Part shown: positions 1-11,294 of the stretch, piece by piece
Position numbering within the stretch: position 1 is the stretch's first letter
Layout of the letters: each line of letters begins with the position of its first letter
NCBI RefSeq assembly: GCF_026914185.1
Contig: NC_070568.1
Coordinates: 2,500,001 to 2,564,000 of the forward strand
Length of the DNA: 64,000 bases
Reading direction: 5' to 3'
From: Puccinia triticina
Lineage: Eukaryota > Basidiomycota > Pucciniomycetes > Pucciniales > Pucciniaceae
Position numbers and translations under genes: made by a program
The notes under the pieces: model-generated
Database searches by the model: none
What the model was told of the DNA's origin: nothing
Seen by the model: only the letters and a program-made list of their open reading frames with translations

Positions 1-1
1 T

Positions 2-2411
2 TTGTCTTGTCTTCAAGACAACCAACTTTTTGCTTCTCCTGAAAAATGCTCTTTCTACGTTGACAAGGTTTCTTTCTTAGGGTTTGATATATCACCGTTG
101 GGAATCAAGATGGATCCGGCCAAGCTAGATACGGTTGTGCAATGGCCGTACCCAGAATCCATATGTCATTTACGGAAATTCTTAGGCTTCACTAACTTCT
201 ATCGCAGGTTCATTCATCGTTTTTTGGAGGTAACGGCTCCTCTTACAGCATTAGCGAAGACTGGGGTAGAAGTAGTAAAACAATTGGAAGAAGAAGAGTG
301 TCGTCGTTCCTTTTCGCATCTTAAGTCATGTTTTACAAAGGCGCCGTTATTGATGCACTTCGATTTCGCGAAACAACGAGTTCTTTTTGTAGATAGTTCG
401 AAGTACGCGATCTCAGGAGTATTATGTCAACCCGATAAAGACGGACACCTTCATCCGGTATCTTTTCTTTCAAGAAAGTTAACTCCGCGAGAAGCCCTAT
501 GGCAGGTCCATGATCAGGAACTGTATGCGGTGGTATTGGCTTTTGTAGAATGGTGTGCTTGGCTAATCGACACTAGTGAACCAGTGGTGGTAATGTCAGA
601 TCACACAAACCTATGTTATTTTTTGACTAACCAAAATCTATCAGACTGGCAGGCGCGGTGGGCTTCAACGCTTTCATCTTACCATTTTGTCATAAAGCAT
701 GTGCCGGGAAAGCAAAATCCTGCGGACCCAGCAACAAGACGACCAGATTTTGTCAATGATAACGAAAAAGAGGAGTTATCACGTACCATTTTTTCAGAAA
801 CAAAGGAAGGCTTAACACTGACTGATTCGGAGACAGCAACAGATCAAGAGATCTCTTCCATATTGCAGTCACCTGCGAACGAGTCTGACGAGGAGGTTCC
901 GATTGACGAGAGGATTCTTGTGGATCACATGTTTTGCCAGCCAACAAGAAGGGCTTTTGACCTTTTGCAGGAGGCTTATCGAAAGGACCCTCCAGAGATA
1001 GATGGCGAAGATGAAGAATCATTGATGAAATTCAAAAATAATCTTTGGTGGTTGAAAGATAGGATTTTTGTCCCTTTATCCCTCAGACCAACCATACTAA
1101 AAGAATTTCATGATGACATTTCTGCAGGACATCTAGGATCTTTAAAGACGTTGCAGCAAATCACCAGGACTTTCAATTGGCCAGGGTTACGGGCGGACGT
1201 CATTCAATATACTAAGTCTTGCTTATCTTGTCAAAAAGCAAAGCACTCAACCCAGCGGCCTCCGGGATTGATGGTTTCTTTGAAAGTCCCACAGCGTCCA
1301 TGGAGTGTTATTGGTATTGACTTTGTGGTAAAACTGCCGAGTTCAATGACCTTTGATTCAATTTTGGTTATAGTAGATCATTTCACAAAGGGAGCACATT
1401 TTATTCCGGCTTGCAAAACGTGGACGGCTGAAGAATTTGCGTATACGTTTTTAGATCGTTTTGTTAGGTATCATGGATTACCAGACAAAATCGTGTCCGA
1501 TAGAGGCGCAATATTTGTGTCTCGGTTTTGGAAGGAGGTTCAACGACTCTTGAAAATTCGACCAGCTCCATCCACAGCTTGGCATCCGAGAACGGATGGG
1601 CAAACGGAACGAACAAACCAAACCATGGAGACATATATTCGCCATTTTGTGTCAGATAGGCAGGATGATTGGGTACAATTATTACCAATGGCCGAATTAG
1701 TGTTTAACACTTCAGTATCAGCTTCAACGGGATACTCGCCTTTCTTTGCGCAGTTTGCCTTTCATCCACGGATTAACTCACTAACGAGCGGGTCTGTAGT
1801 TCCGGCAGCGGAGGATTTTGTGGAAAAATTATCTGACATACACCTTTCTTTGCAAGAATTCATGAAGCAAGCAAAGAATGCACAGAAAGAATATTTTAGC
1901 TTGAGAAGCGCCAGGATTCAAAGGAGGCGATTGGGTGTGGCTTTTGCGAAAAAACATAGCGACTAAGCGACCGTCAGGGAAATTGGACTTCAAGAAATTA
2001 GGACTTTTTAGAATTGCTAAGCCCATCGGCGCCGAAGCCTATCGTCTCTCTCTTCTGCCGGAATTAAAGAGAATTCACCCGGTGTTTCATTCGTCACTAC
2101 TTGCCCCTTATGTAGATCCAAGATCATTCCCAGGACGAAAAGGACCCCCGGCTCCTCGACTGCATAATGTGGCTCCCGAGCAGTATTACGATGAGAATGA
2201 AGTGGAATCCATAATAGGATACAGGCGCCCGGACCCTCAGACTCATGAATATTTAGTAACATGGTGGGATGGATCGACAGCGGACAATTGTTGGATACGC
2301 GCTGGACATTTTTCGGAAACCATGCTCCCATATCTCAAAGGATTTCACAACAAATTTGGTATTCTTCCCATCAGGCTTCCCTCAAACAAAAGAATCTTAA
2401 CAAAAATATGA
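2..2411 (+). pseudogene. Ty3/gypsy retrotransposon pol, 3' part, frameshifted
   Basis: This is the C-terminal two thirds of a Ty3/gypsy polyprotein, cut by the window edge. The first open frame (2-1966, about 654 residues) holds the end of the reverse transcriptase (FLGFDIS, LRKFLGFTNFYRRFI), an RNase H domain with acidic residues near D131, E173 and D200, an HHCC zinc domain and an integrase core (IDFVVKLP, VSDRGAIF, DGQTERTNQT). The second frame (1935-2411) continues with the integrase tail (GDWVWLLRKN) and a chromodomain (EYLVTWWDGSTADNCWI). The two frames overlap at about 1915-1935 and are joined only by a one-base shift, so the copy is probably dead unless the shift is programmed or an assembly error. 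The chromodomain marks it as a chromovirus-type element that targets chromatin. No 3' LTR could be delimited downstream. Confidence 0.9.
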
Positions 2412-2755
2412 GGTATATGGCAGGTCATTTTGTCAAACTCAGGTCAGAAACAGTAAAAACAAAAAAAAATTATTATGTGTAAAAACTACAGAAGTCTTCC
2501 TTGGATACAATCTATGTAACTCATAACGGATCTTGATGTGTAAATAAACGGTAGTCTTATCTATGCAAAGTTACGATTAGTAGAATCTTCATTCATTAAA
2601 TATTTTCACTTTCATATAAATAGCAACAAATCATCCTTATTTTTATCTTTTCCTTAAGAGACTTATTTTGTTATTTTATGTTATCTTCACAAAAATCTCG
2701 TAAAAATCAATATTATTTAGTTTCATCCGAAAAAGCCATACAAGTGTTGGCGAGT
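2412..2755. other. AT-rich non-coding tail of the gypsy element
   Basis: AT-rich sequence directly after the gypsy stop codon. It should contain the polypurine tract and 3' LTR, but no clear TG...CA boundary or second LTR copy is visible in the window. No gene seen. Confidence 0.4.
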
Positions 2756-3690
2756 TCTTTACAAGTGGGCCACCGATGGGCGGCGAGAGCCGGGGGCAGC
2801 GGTGCGAATAGCGCACAAGTCGGCGCAGGACATGTAGCCCGGATTCCCGGTCGACGCGGGGAGCGGCTCGGGGCCCCGCTGTGATGGCCCAGCAGAGGCT
2901 CGCTCAAACAACAAAGACTTGTGCTGCTGTTTCCGCCAGCGCACGGCTGTGGCTTTGGGCGCACACCGATGGCCAACAACAGAGCTCTAGCAAGCAACAA
3001 AGGCCGGTTGCTGCCGAATATTGATGCTGGTTGCCCGTTCAGGGTTTTTCATCAGGACTGGGGCGACGACTTTATCCTGTCGGCCGCGATCTGAGAGAGA
3101 CTAGTCTTGCTGAAAAACATCCAGGGCCGAGACGGGTGCCTTTGTCGACGCACACGTGTGGAGCGTCGTCTCGGCGATACGCAGCCCCTGCTGTGCTGTG
3201 GAAGGTGGCTGGCACAAGCGATTACGACGGCCGATGCGCTGACGAAGGGGAACGTCGCACCTGCTTCGAAGCGCTATCCATGCGGCTCAACCGGAGCGAG
3301 CATCGATCGGGTGCCGGACAGGGATGGCTTGTCTGTTACCCATCCAAAGCAAAAAATTACAGGGTCAGCAATCAGGTCCCGGATGCAGAGGGCCACGGAT
3401 GGACAAGCAAGATTGCAAGCGACTGGGATGAGGAGGGAGGGGGAAACCTCATGCGCCGGCATGGTCCAACTTGGGCGGGCGGGACAGGGCCCCGGCAGGC
3501 CCCCCGAGAGGGGCGTGCTGCAAAAGGTATCGCAGAATCGGCCATAACCTCAAAGGTACTCTCCCAAAAAGCGCGGAAGCACCACAGCGTAGGGTGCTCA
3601 AGGGGATCATCACTTTGGCTGGAGTCCCAGTTGGATGTTTGCGGTCGTAGAAAGTGGATGTGGTCGCCCTTTGACAGCCGGGGGGCGGCT
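2756..3690. other. GC-rich island of unknown origin
   Basis: About 0.9 kb that is strikingly GC- and CpG-rich compared with both flanks. Several frames are open, but only as expected from base composition, and none gives a recognisable protein. It does not read as rDNA. The copia element begins exactly at its right edge (target site CGGCT), and only a few bases of the island reappear beyond the element at 9806. Confidence 0.4.
3686..3690. repeat. Target-site duplication of the copia element, left (CGGCT)
   Basis: CGGCT flanks the left LTR and is repeated exactly at 9806-9810 after the right LTR. Five bases is the usual duplication length for copia integrases. Confidence 0.93.
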
Positions 3691-3821
3691 TGAGATGACC
3701 GGAACAGTGAGTATGATAATGCAAGTGGAGAAACTAGCTCTGCAGCTAGTTTCTCGCTAATAACCGGTCTCGAGGGCGGGCGAGTGTCACAGACTGTGAC
3801 CTTCTGTGTCAGGTCACAACA
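3691..3821 (-). repeat. 3' LTR of the copia element
   Basis: 131 bp, ending TG...CA as read on the plus strand, 129/131 identical to 9675-9805. It carries two short inverted repeats, AACTAGCT/AGCTAGTT and GTCACAG/CTGTGAC, both conserved in the other LTR. Confidence 0.95.
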
Positions 3822-3834
3822 GCCACCCCCTCGC
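3822..3834 (-). promoter_or_regulatory. Polypurine tract of the copia element
   Basis: Read on the minus strand this is GCGAGGGGGTGGC, a purine-rich run that directly abuts the 3' LTR, where plus-strand DNA synthesis is primed. Confidence 0.7.
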
Positions 3835-4013
3835 CTAGACTTGAGACCCTATGTACAAAAAGGGAATCGTGCCAAAAGCTGAAAAAAAAGGAAAAACAGG
3901 ACAACAGGAAGAAAAAAAAAATGAAATATAAGCCAATAGGAAAGACCAAAAGGAAAAGTATCATCAACAGCAGAGAATGAGATAGATGTAAGAAAGGAGA
4001 GAAAAAGATTAAG

Positions 4014-7000
4014 CTAATCATCCCGTAGAAGAAAACCTCGCATCCTACGGAAAAGCTCTGGTGGTAGGCTCTTGGTAAAAACATCAGCCTTCTGATCAGC
4101 AGTGGGAACCCACGTCAACGTAATTAGCTTTCTATACAGCGCTTCATTGGTGATGTAGAAGTCACGATCTGTATGACGCGTCCGCTTATTGGACGCATCA
4201 TCAGTACCTACCCTTACCGCCGACTGATTGTCGCAGTGCAAGTGACCAACAAAGTTTGTCTTGAGGACATCTTGAAGGAGATGGCGAATCCAGAGTGTGT
4301 GACGTGTGGCCGCTCCCAGTGCCATATATTCTGCGTGGCATGTCGAGGCAGCCACTGTTGTTTGACGACGCGCCACCCAGAGTATTGGACAACCTAGAAA
4401 GAGGATCAACACGCCATAAGATGATCTCGAAAATTCACCGCCCCAGGAAGCATCACAGTAAGTTGTAAGGGCCTTCGGGTTTCTGTCTGGAAAAAGGCAA
4501 AGTTTTTGTTCAGTGCTACCAGCTATGTAATTAACAAGGTGCCGGACACCCTTCCAGTGTTGAACACTTGGTTTGGCAGAGAAACGTGCCAAATAATTGA
4601 CTGAGAATGCTATATCCGGCCAAGTTCCTACCACAAGATAGCTCATCATGCCTAGGACATGGAGCTATTTCGAAGATGTCGACGGGTCACCTTCTTTGGT
4701 GGGAGCATTGAAGTTAGGAGGGAGAGGTGTCTTCGCTACCTGTACACCGTCCCACTCTTCATCTAGAAGTGTTGTGATCAGTTTTGGCTGCAACAGCACA
4801 AAACCTTCGGATGTTCGTTGTATGCTAAGGCCTACAATAGAGTCCAGTTGCGCCGACCATTTGATTTTCAAGACATCTTTGAGATCAATTTCCAATTTCT
4901 TGAGCAGATCTTCATTCGAGGCGGTCACCACCCCATCATCGACATGTATCCAAATAACCCCTGTCTCTGTCGCATGACGCAGTATATAAAGGCTATTGTC
5001 ATATTGCGATGGTGAATAGCCGAGCTTGTCCAGAATGCCTTGCAAATGCAGCCACCAACACCTGGCCGCTTGTCTGGTACCGTACAGAGCCTTCTTCAGA
5101 AGAAAGGCATGTCCTTTCGGCAGATTGACTCCCTCTGGCGGCTTTACCCAGACTTCCTTGTCAATGGGGGAATTGAGATAGGCAGCTACAAAATCAAAAC
5201 TATGAACACGCCAATTAAACCTGGCAGCAATAGTCAATAGTAGCCGCAGGGACACAAAAGTCGCGGTGGGCGCGAAAGTCTCGTTGAAATCTCTACCGGC
5301 AACTTGCCGGAAACCCTTAGCCACATATTGCGCTTTGTATCGCGTGGTGTTCTCATCGTTGCCAGATTTCTTAGCAAACACCCAGCGTCCATCCAGAGGC
5401 TTCTTGTCCTCTGGCATCAACTTCGCAACCCAGACATCCATTTCGAGAAGATTTGACAATTCTTCGGATATTGTGTTAGCCCATGCTGCCTTATCCGAAG
5501 ATTTCATGGCTTGCTTATAGGTCTTTGGAATATCAACCCCATAGAAAGAGCACGTTTGAAGGACCGCGTCAATCAAAAATTCCTGGTTGTCAAATTCAAC
5601 TTTGTTGACAAAATTTCCAAGACTAATTTGCCTTGCTATGAAATCTAAAGACATTTTTCCTTTTGATGAAACTGTATTGACCGGTGGAGGAATTGCTTGT
5701 TTTGTGACCGTAACTCTTGGGATGGAGTCCACAAAGCGCACCATGGCCGATGAAATAAACTTTCCGGTCGAGGGAAGGTAGAACAGCCATCCCTTACTAG
5801 ATTCCAGGTGCGCCACAACGTATGCTTCTTGTGCCCTGTCGTTGAGTTTATCTTGCTTCTCCACAGGTACATGGATAAAAGCTTTTGACCCAAAAATGCG
5901 GAAGGTGTCAAAGCTTGGTGGTCGATTGAACATAGCCTCGTACGGAGTTTTTCCTTTACTAGCTTTGTTAGGGACTCTGTTTAGCACATGATTTGCCCAT
6001 AGAAAAGCGTAGATCCAAAAACTGCGCGGCAGTTGGCTGTCACTCAGGACCGTTCTACCCATGTCAGCAACAGTACGGTTGAAGCGTTCAACAACACCAT
6101 TTTGATAGTGATGATACGGAAGGGACCGCTTGGCAATGATTCCTTTTTCCTTCAGAAATACATTGAAAGCTTTGCTGACAAACTCGCCGCCGTTGTCACT
6201 ACGGAGAATCTTCACAGTGTCCCCAGTTTGGTTCTCCAGCCGCCGTATGATATCCATCAGCACTGCATTGGCGTCTGATTTAGCTTTCAGGCCCTTCACA
6301 TAGGAATACCCTGATGCAACATCCCTCAGAGTAAGAAGGTACTTCGATCCATCTATTGCTTCTTCGGGAAATGGCCCCATTAGATCCGTACAAAGAATCT
6401 CCAGACGGGCAGGACTTCTCATGGTGCTGGTGAGAGGGTTCAAGCTTGTGCTTTTGGTGATTGCACATATGGGACAGTGAATCTTCCCGGGAGGAAGATC
6501 TGTAGGCAAACCAAAACCTAGTCGCTGTTTGATCAACGAGCGAATCTTCCGAAGGCTTACATGTCCGAAGATTTGGTGCCAGAAAAGGAGAACTTTTTCC
6601 GCCTCAGTCAGTGATTCGGGTTTCCACGAGGACGGATATACCCTCTCAAAAGGAGTAATGAAGGGATCATTGGGCGACGTCACAAGAGATGTGCTCTCCA
6701 CAGGGACTAAAGTTGGAGATAAAGGAATTGCATTTGTCGAGGACGATGAGAAAGAAACAGTCGTTGTACTTGGAGTAGCAGAGGACAGAGAAACAGATGA
6801 AGAAGAGAGAACAGAATGATTGCCCGCAGGGGGAATAGCCGCCGAAACATGTCGTTCATGTTGTTTTCCAGGCAAAGATGTGCGCCTGATCATCGGATAC
6901 GGAAGACACCAACAATTCCGATTGCGCTTGAAAGGACACGAGAACACAAGTGATCCCAATTTATCAAAGATTTCAAAGGAGTCTGACGATTGATCATAGT

Positions 7001-9125
7001 CAAAAGACCAGTCAGCTTTCCTGAGGGCCGCCATTGAAATCAGAGTAGATGACACGTGCTCACAATACAACACACCCTTTAGGGTAATTGTCAAGCCGTC
7101 TGGCCCTCGGAAAAGCAGTTCCCCTGCGCCTGATATAAAGGCTCCAGATCCCGCAGTTGCTACATTGAGTGCAATGGGAACTTTAAGTCCGCGGAAATTA
7201 TGGAGGAGGCGCAAATCGCCAGTGAGGTTGTGGGTAGCCCCAGAGTCAAGAATTGCGGGTGTACTCACATCTATCTCAGCTGTCATAGCTCCGAAATCTC
7301 CCTCTGCAATTCCATCCGGGAGATCCGAGACTTCCGCCTCCTTTGCCGATGCCACACCCCCCCGATGTTGATCTTGTCTGGGGCGCGCGATCTGTTGAGT
7401 CTGCTGATGTGATTGAGGATGCTGGGGGCGATATGAATCTGCCGGTCGGAGGTTTGATTGCTGTCGGTAGGTGTTCGTTGGCTGGTATTGTTGTGGGAAC
7501 GGGGGGTATGGCATCGAACCTTGCTGAAAGTATTGACTCGGGTTGAAGTATCGACCGGGGCCTTGCTGTTGCTGGGGGTAGACCACTCCAATCATCGGCA
7601 TGAACGGCAATTGAGGTGGCTGTTGCTGACGAGGAAATTGAACCGGACGGTACGACAGAGCTCCTGGTCCACGCTGGCGCCGATTGACAGGAGTCGATCT
7701 GGATCTTGTGGGGCAGTCACAGAGGTAATGCGACGCATCACCGCAGCTCCAGCACCGATTTGCAGTTACTTGGTAAAAGGCCAGCGCCTCTTCCCAGTGT
7801 TCTTCAGGGATGTCTGCCAAGAAAGCCGCCTGATCGAATGGTGGAAGATCGGCGTTGGCGTGTAACAGCGATGGAGCCTGATTGTGTGAAGGGGCCGGCC
7901 GAGCGTTTGGTCGAGTCTTGTCGTCTTGAAGTTTGCATGCCGACAGTATTTGAACAAGTCGATCAAACGTAGGGGTGATGTTGTCGGCTGATTGTTGGAC
8001 TTCAAGTTCAATTCTTTGATTGAATTCCCGTCCCAGCGGCGTGTCTCTTCCTAGGCTGCTTTGCAAGACGAAGCCCATAAAAATGTCCGTTGTCAGCTCG
8101 ATCTTCAAATTCTTCCATTCGGTCGCTAAATCTTTCAGACTCGAAGCCACCCCAGCCGACGTAACGTCTCCGGTATTCTTGAACTCATTAAACCGGTAAA
8201 ATACATCAAGTTGGGCTGCACGGCTGATCGACTTGAACTTTTTAAACATTAGTTCATACATGTCGAAACAAGTCGCAGATCCGTGTACGTCAGATTTGAG
8301 AGAATCATGGACCAAAGACAAAGAAATCGCGCGGCCAATTTTTTCAAGAACCGAGTTAGCGTTCTTTGTGGTGAAGAACTCCTTGTTGTTCAGGTGGATG
8401 CCTCCTTTTTCGGCCAATTCACGACTCCAGACCTCAAAGTTCGAACCATCCGGCTCGAGGATCGATTTTTCCGGAATCTTTGCCGTTGCCGCATGAATGG
8501 CCTGACCAACTATCTTTGATTCCTCAAGTTGCATCTTGGCTTCTTCTAGATCGGCTGCTCTACGCGCTGCAGAGAGGTGGGGCGGATTGTCCATGACAAA
8601 GGATGTCGGCGGTGGGTGGTGCGGCGAGGGAGGAGATGGTGGGACTGTAAGATTTGAAGTTGAACTTCCTTCGCCGGTCGAGATCGCTTGTGAGGCGGCA
8701 GAAGGTGGTGGTGGAGGAGGAGGCGGAGGCGGAGCTTGGAGAGGGAAAATTGGTTGTCGAAAAGTTGAGCGCGGAAGAGGAATATAATGGCGTGCTGTGA
8801 GTGTTTCTTCAGCTGTCGATGTTCCAGAAACTGGCGCCGGTGGAAGTTCTGGGTAGTACCGGTTTCGAGGTGTAGCCGGTCTAGCCTGTTGCCAAGCTCC
8901 AGGGATCCGCTGGTCGATCGTATAAGTTTCGCCAGGAGAAGCTTGAGTGGGATGGTGCGCGCCGAAAATCTGTTCCAGTTGGAGTGGACTGTCTCGAATG
9001 GATGCTGTTACAGCGTCGATAAGGTCTTGTCCGTTGAGTTCAACAATTGATCGTCCTGACCAGGCAGATGAAGAAGCGTGTCGATTAGATCTGGGAGGTG
9101 GATCGTTGTTATGGTTGTCGGACAT
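4014..9125 (-). pseudogene. copia gag-pol polyprotein with one in-frame TAG
   Basis: A single frame encodes, in order: a low-complexity gag with proline runs, a CX2CX4HX4C zinc knuckle (CWSCGDASHYLCDC, near residue 457), protease (AILDSGATHN, near 625), pre-integrase HHCC, integrase core (CTDLMG, LRSDNGGEF, VVERFNR, about 905-1015) and reverse transcriptase with HVDD in place of YVDD (near 1395). Translation then meets TAG at 4665-4667. The same frame continues through RNase H (YCDASWGG, HCDNQSAV, ADVFTKSLP) to 4014. ATG at 9125 is the first true start; the frame is open 15 codons further upstream but without ATG. Because all domains are otherwise intact and the LTRs are young, the TAG is most likely one recent mutation; readthrough is possible but not shown. 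Confidence 0.88.
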
Positions 9126-9663
9126 AAAAGATGGGGAGGAGAGAAGAAGAAAAAAAACGAGAGAGAACACAAAAAAAGGTAAATCCTCGGGCCGAACGAG
9201 CCACTACAGGATACCTACCTGGTTTTCTGAGTTCGTCGGAAAGGAGAAAGAGGAGTAGATTTAGGTAATCACAAGATAACGTCTAAGCTTCTGTTCCGTG
9301 CCAGGGTAACAGATATTCACAGTTTTGGCTTGCTGTATAGCTTTATTGTTACGTGCTTGTTTTCCCGAATCAGAGATGGTTATGGGGAAAACGGATGACA
9401 GAACTCAGAATTCCAGATAGACAAGCTTCAGAGTCCGTCAGCCCTAAGACACCGAATGGGTAGAGTGGTCGAATATTGATAAGATTTAAGAGAGGACGAT
9501 TGATATGAAAGATGTAGATCCGGGGCAATTACACCTTAAACTAGGATACCCGGGTAGGTAGATTCAAGAGAGGACAGATGACCAGGTCAATTACGCTCTA
9601 TGCGGAGCTACCTTGATTATAAAGAGTTTAAAAAAAAGAACGATCGGTAGAGCAAGATTTACA

Positions 9664-9674
9664 GGCTCATAACC
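9664..9674 (-). promoter_or_regulatory. Primer-binding site, half initiator tRNA-Met type
   Basis: The minus-strand sequence directly after the 5' LTR is GGTTATGAGCC, complementary to the anticodon loop and stem of eukaryotic initiator tRNA-Met (GGCTCATAACC). That is not the tRNA 3' end. It fits priming by a 5' half-tRNA cut just after the anticodon, as known for Drosophila copia. Confidence 0.75.
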
Positions 9675-9805
9675 TGAGATGGCCGGAACAGTGAGTATGA
9701 TAATGCAAGTGGAGAAACTAGCTCTGCAGCTAGTTTCCCGCTAATAACCGGTCTCGAGGGCGGGCGAGTGTCACAGACTGTGACCTTCTGTGTCAGGTCA
9801 CAACA
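9675..9805 (-). repeat. 5' LTR of the copia element
   Basis: 131 bp, 129/131 identical to 3691-3821, TG...CA ends, followed by the CGGCT duplication at 9806-9810. Confidence 0.95.
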
Positions 9806-9810
9806 CGGCT

Positions 9811-10520
9811 TCCACCCCCTGTCAATCTGACGGGCCAAGTGTAACAAACAGATGACTGAACTTTATTCTGTTTAAGTTTCCCAGGATCATCGAAGACATT
9901 CTCAACATGAACATTTGAGAAACATGCCGTTCTTGCTCGAGGAATTTCTTTATTTCTCCTTTTCTTTCCGTCTTTCATGATCCTCCTTGCTTTGTAGTCA
10001 TTTCTGGAAATTTCCTTGCTTGTTGTTAGATTATAAATCAGTCCTTGTAGCCACGAGGAAGCTCCTTTCCTCGTGGCAAAAACTTTGCATCATTGCCTTC
10101 ATCAAACTTGAAATCAAAGTCATTTACAAATCAAACCACCTCACATCCGCACAAAGCCTAATTAATCCCAAACATATCTTCAAAGTTACCCTGCGAAAGG
10201 ATATCAGACCTTGGAAACAGGTCCGGAAATTCTGATAGCTCCTGCTCGTCTGTAGTTTTCCGTTATCCACGGTTCCCCGAAAAACCCTAATACCTCAGGC
10301 TTACACCAGGCCTTAATCGTGCAACCGCCGTTGTAAATATGTAGTTGAAAAGGTGTCCACACGGGGGTTCTGCTTGGGAAACACAATACAATGATCTCAA
10401 CAATAGGTGCGATCGGTAGAGATCGGTAGAGTGAATCTCGCGCTGGGAGAGTGGTGATGTGCGGGCTTGGCCGTGCTTGTCGAGGACTCGAGTCTCGAGA
10501 GCTCTCATGAAGAGCTCTGG
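9811..10520. other. Non-coding stretch with a strong hairpin
   Basis: No supported gene. A perfect 11-bp inverted repeat with a 6-nt loop lies at 10050-10077 (arm GCCACGAGGAA). Towards the right end there are palindromic GACTCGAGTC and GAGCTC motifs just upstream of a TATA box. Confidence 0.4.
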
Positions 10521-10527
10521 CCTCCCC

Positions 10528-10534
10528 TATAAAA
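10528..10534 (+). promoter_or_regulatory. TATA box upstream of small peptide gene
   Basis: TATAAAA, 110 bp before the ATG at 10644 and followed by a CA-rich leader typical of fungal 5' UTRs. Confidence 0.45.
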
Positions 10535-10643
10535 CGCCCTGGCTCGCCCCCAATCCCCTCAGAGCCCCATCGAACTCCAGAACACACACAGAATACAAAA
10601 TACAGATCCCCTCCATCCTAGCCCCATTCGATACGATTCCAAC

Positions 10644-10802
10644 ATGAACCTGTTTGGCCATGCGACCAGCATTGTCGCCGGTGCGAACATCGCGATCACC
10701 ATCCTCATGCTCTCCCTTCACGTTGCGCTTCCGGGTGGTCCCGTTTTAGAGGCCCACAAAACTCCTCCCGTTCCCTGCGACCCAGCCACATGGGGATGTT
10801 AA
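10644..10802 (+). CDS. Candidate small secreted peptide, 52 residues
   Basis: ATG at 10644 opens a 52-codon frame ending TAA at 10800-10802. The first 36 residues form a hydrophobic stretch (AGANIAITILMLSLHVAL) with a plausible signal-peptidase site after PVLEA. The predicted mature piece is about 15 residues, Pro-rich, and ends CDPATWGC, so the only two cysteines could close an eight-residue ring with Cys as the last residue. A TATA box sits upstream. A consensus splice donor (GGTAAGC) lies just after the stop and a branch-like CTAAC and a CAG follow by about 10900, so an intron in the 3' UTR, or a longer spliced form, is possible. I do not recognise a family. It could be a secreted effector-like peptide or a chance frame. 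Confidence 0.4.
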   Translation: MNLFGHATSIVAGANIAITILMLSLHVALPGGPVLEAHKTPPVPCDPATWGC

Positions 10803-11294
10803 CGACCGGTAAGCCTGCCACTTCTAGACTCTCAGCACTCCAGAATCATCAGAAGCAGATCATTCAGCTAACCATCTCGGACTGTGTGTTGCTCCCCTCA
10901 GCGCCGGACACAGATGGCATTGGCAACACTCGCTTTGGTGCCGTAAGACGTAGCCTCTCCCGGGCCCCCTCTGCTTCCAGCCTTCGTTGCTCATCTCGGG
11001 ACTGTCACCCTCATCTCCGCGTTGGCGAAACTAGCATCAATAAGTCTGGGCAAATATTGTCTTTTGCAGAAAGCTTGGACGGATGGTCCTGCTTGCTGTG
11101 CAAAAATCATGGCATTCCATGATTTGTATTTATTGTTTTTTTCCTTGTGTTGTGAAATACAGATCATCTTGATCATTTCCACTTCGGTCTTGGCAGCCAA
11201 GAAGGCTGTGCCGAAGGATTCTGCCTAACAATCCAGTCATTCGAAGTCATCCTTCAATTGACTTCAGTGTTTTCCTTTCATTATTGCTAACAAC

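Larger units (their letters stand above)
3691..9805 (-). mobile_element. Complete Ty1/copia LTR retrotransposon
   Basis: A 6115-bp element with two 131-bp LTRs that differ at only two positions (both transitions), TG...CA ends and a perfect 5-bp target duplication, CGGCT (3686-3690 and 9806-9810). It is coded on the minus strand. Order in the sense direction: 5' LTR (9805-9675), primer-binding site, about 550-nt leader, one gag-pol frame, polypurine tract, 3' LTR (3821-3691). The near-identical LTRs mean a recent insertion. An in-frame TAG between reverse transcriptase and RNase H is the only visible lesion. Confidence 0.95.

Noticed and set aside
3031..3693. 220-codon frame in the GC-rich island as a protein gene
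   Set aside because: Overlapping frames on both strands are equally open in GC-rich DNA, and no motif is recognisable.
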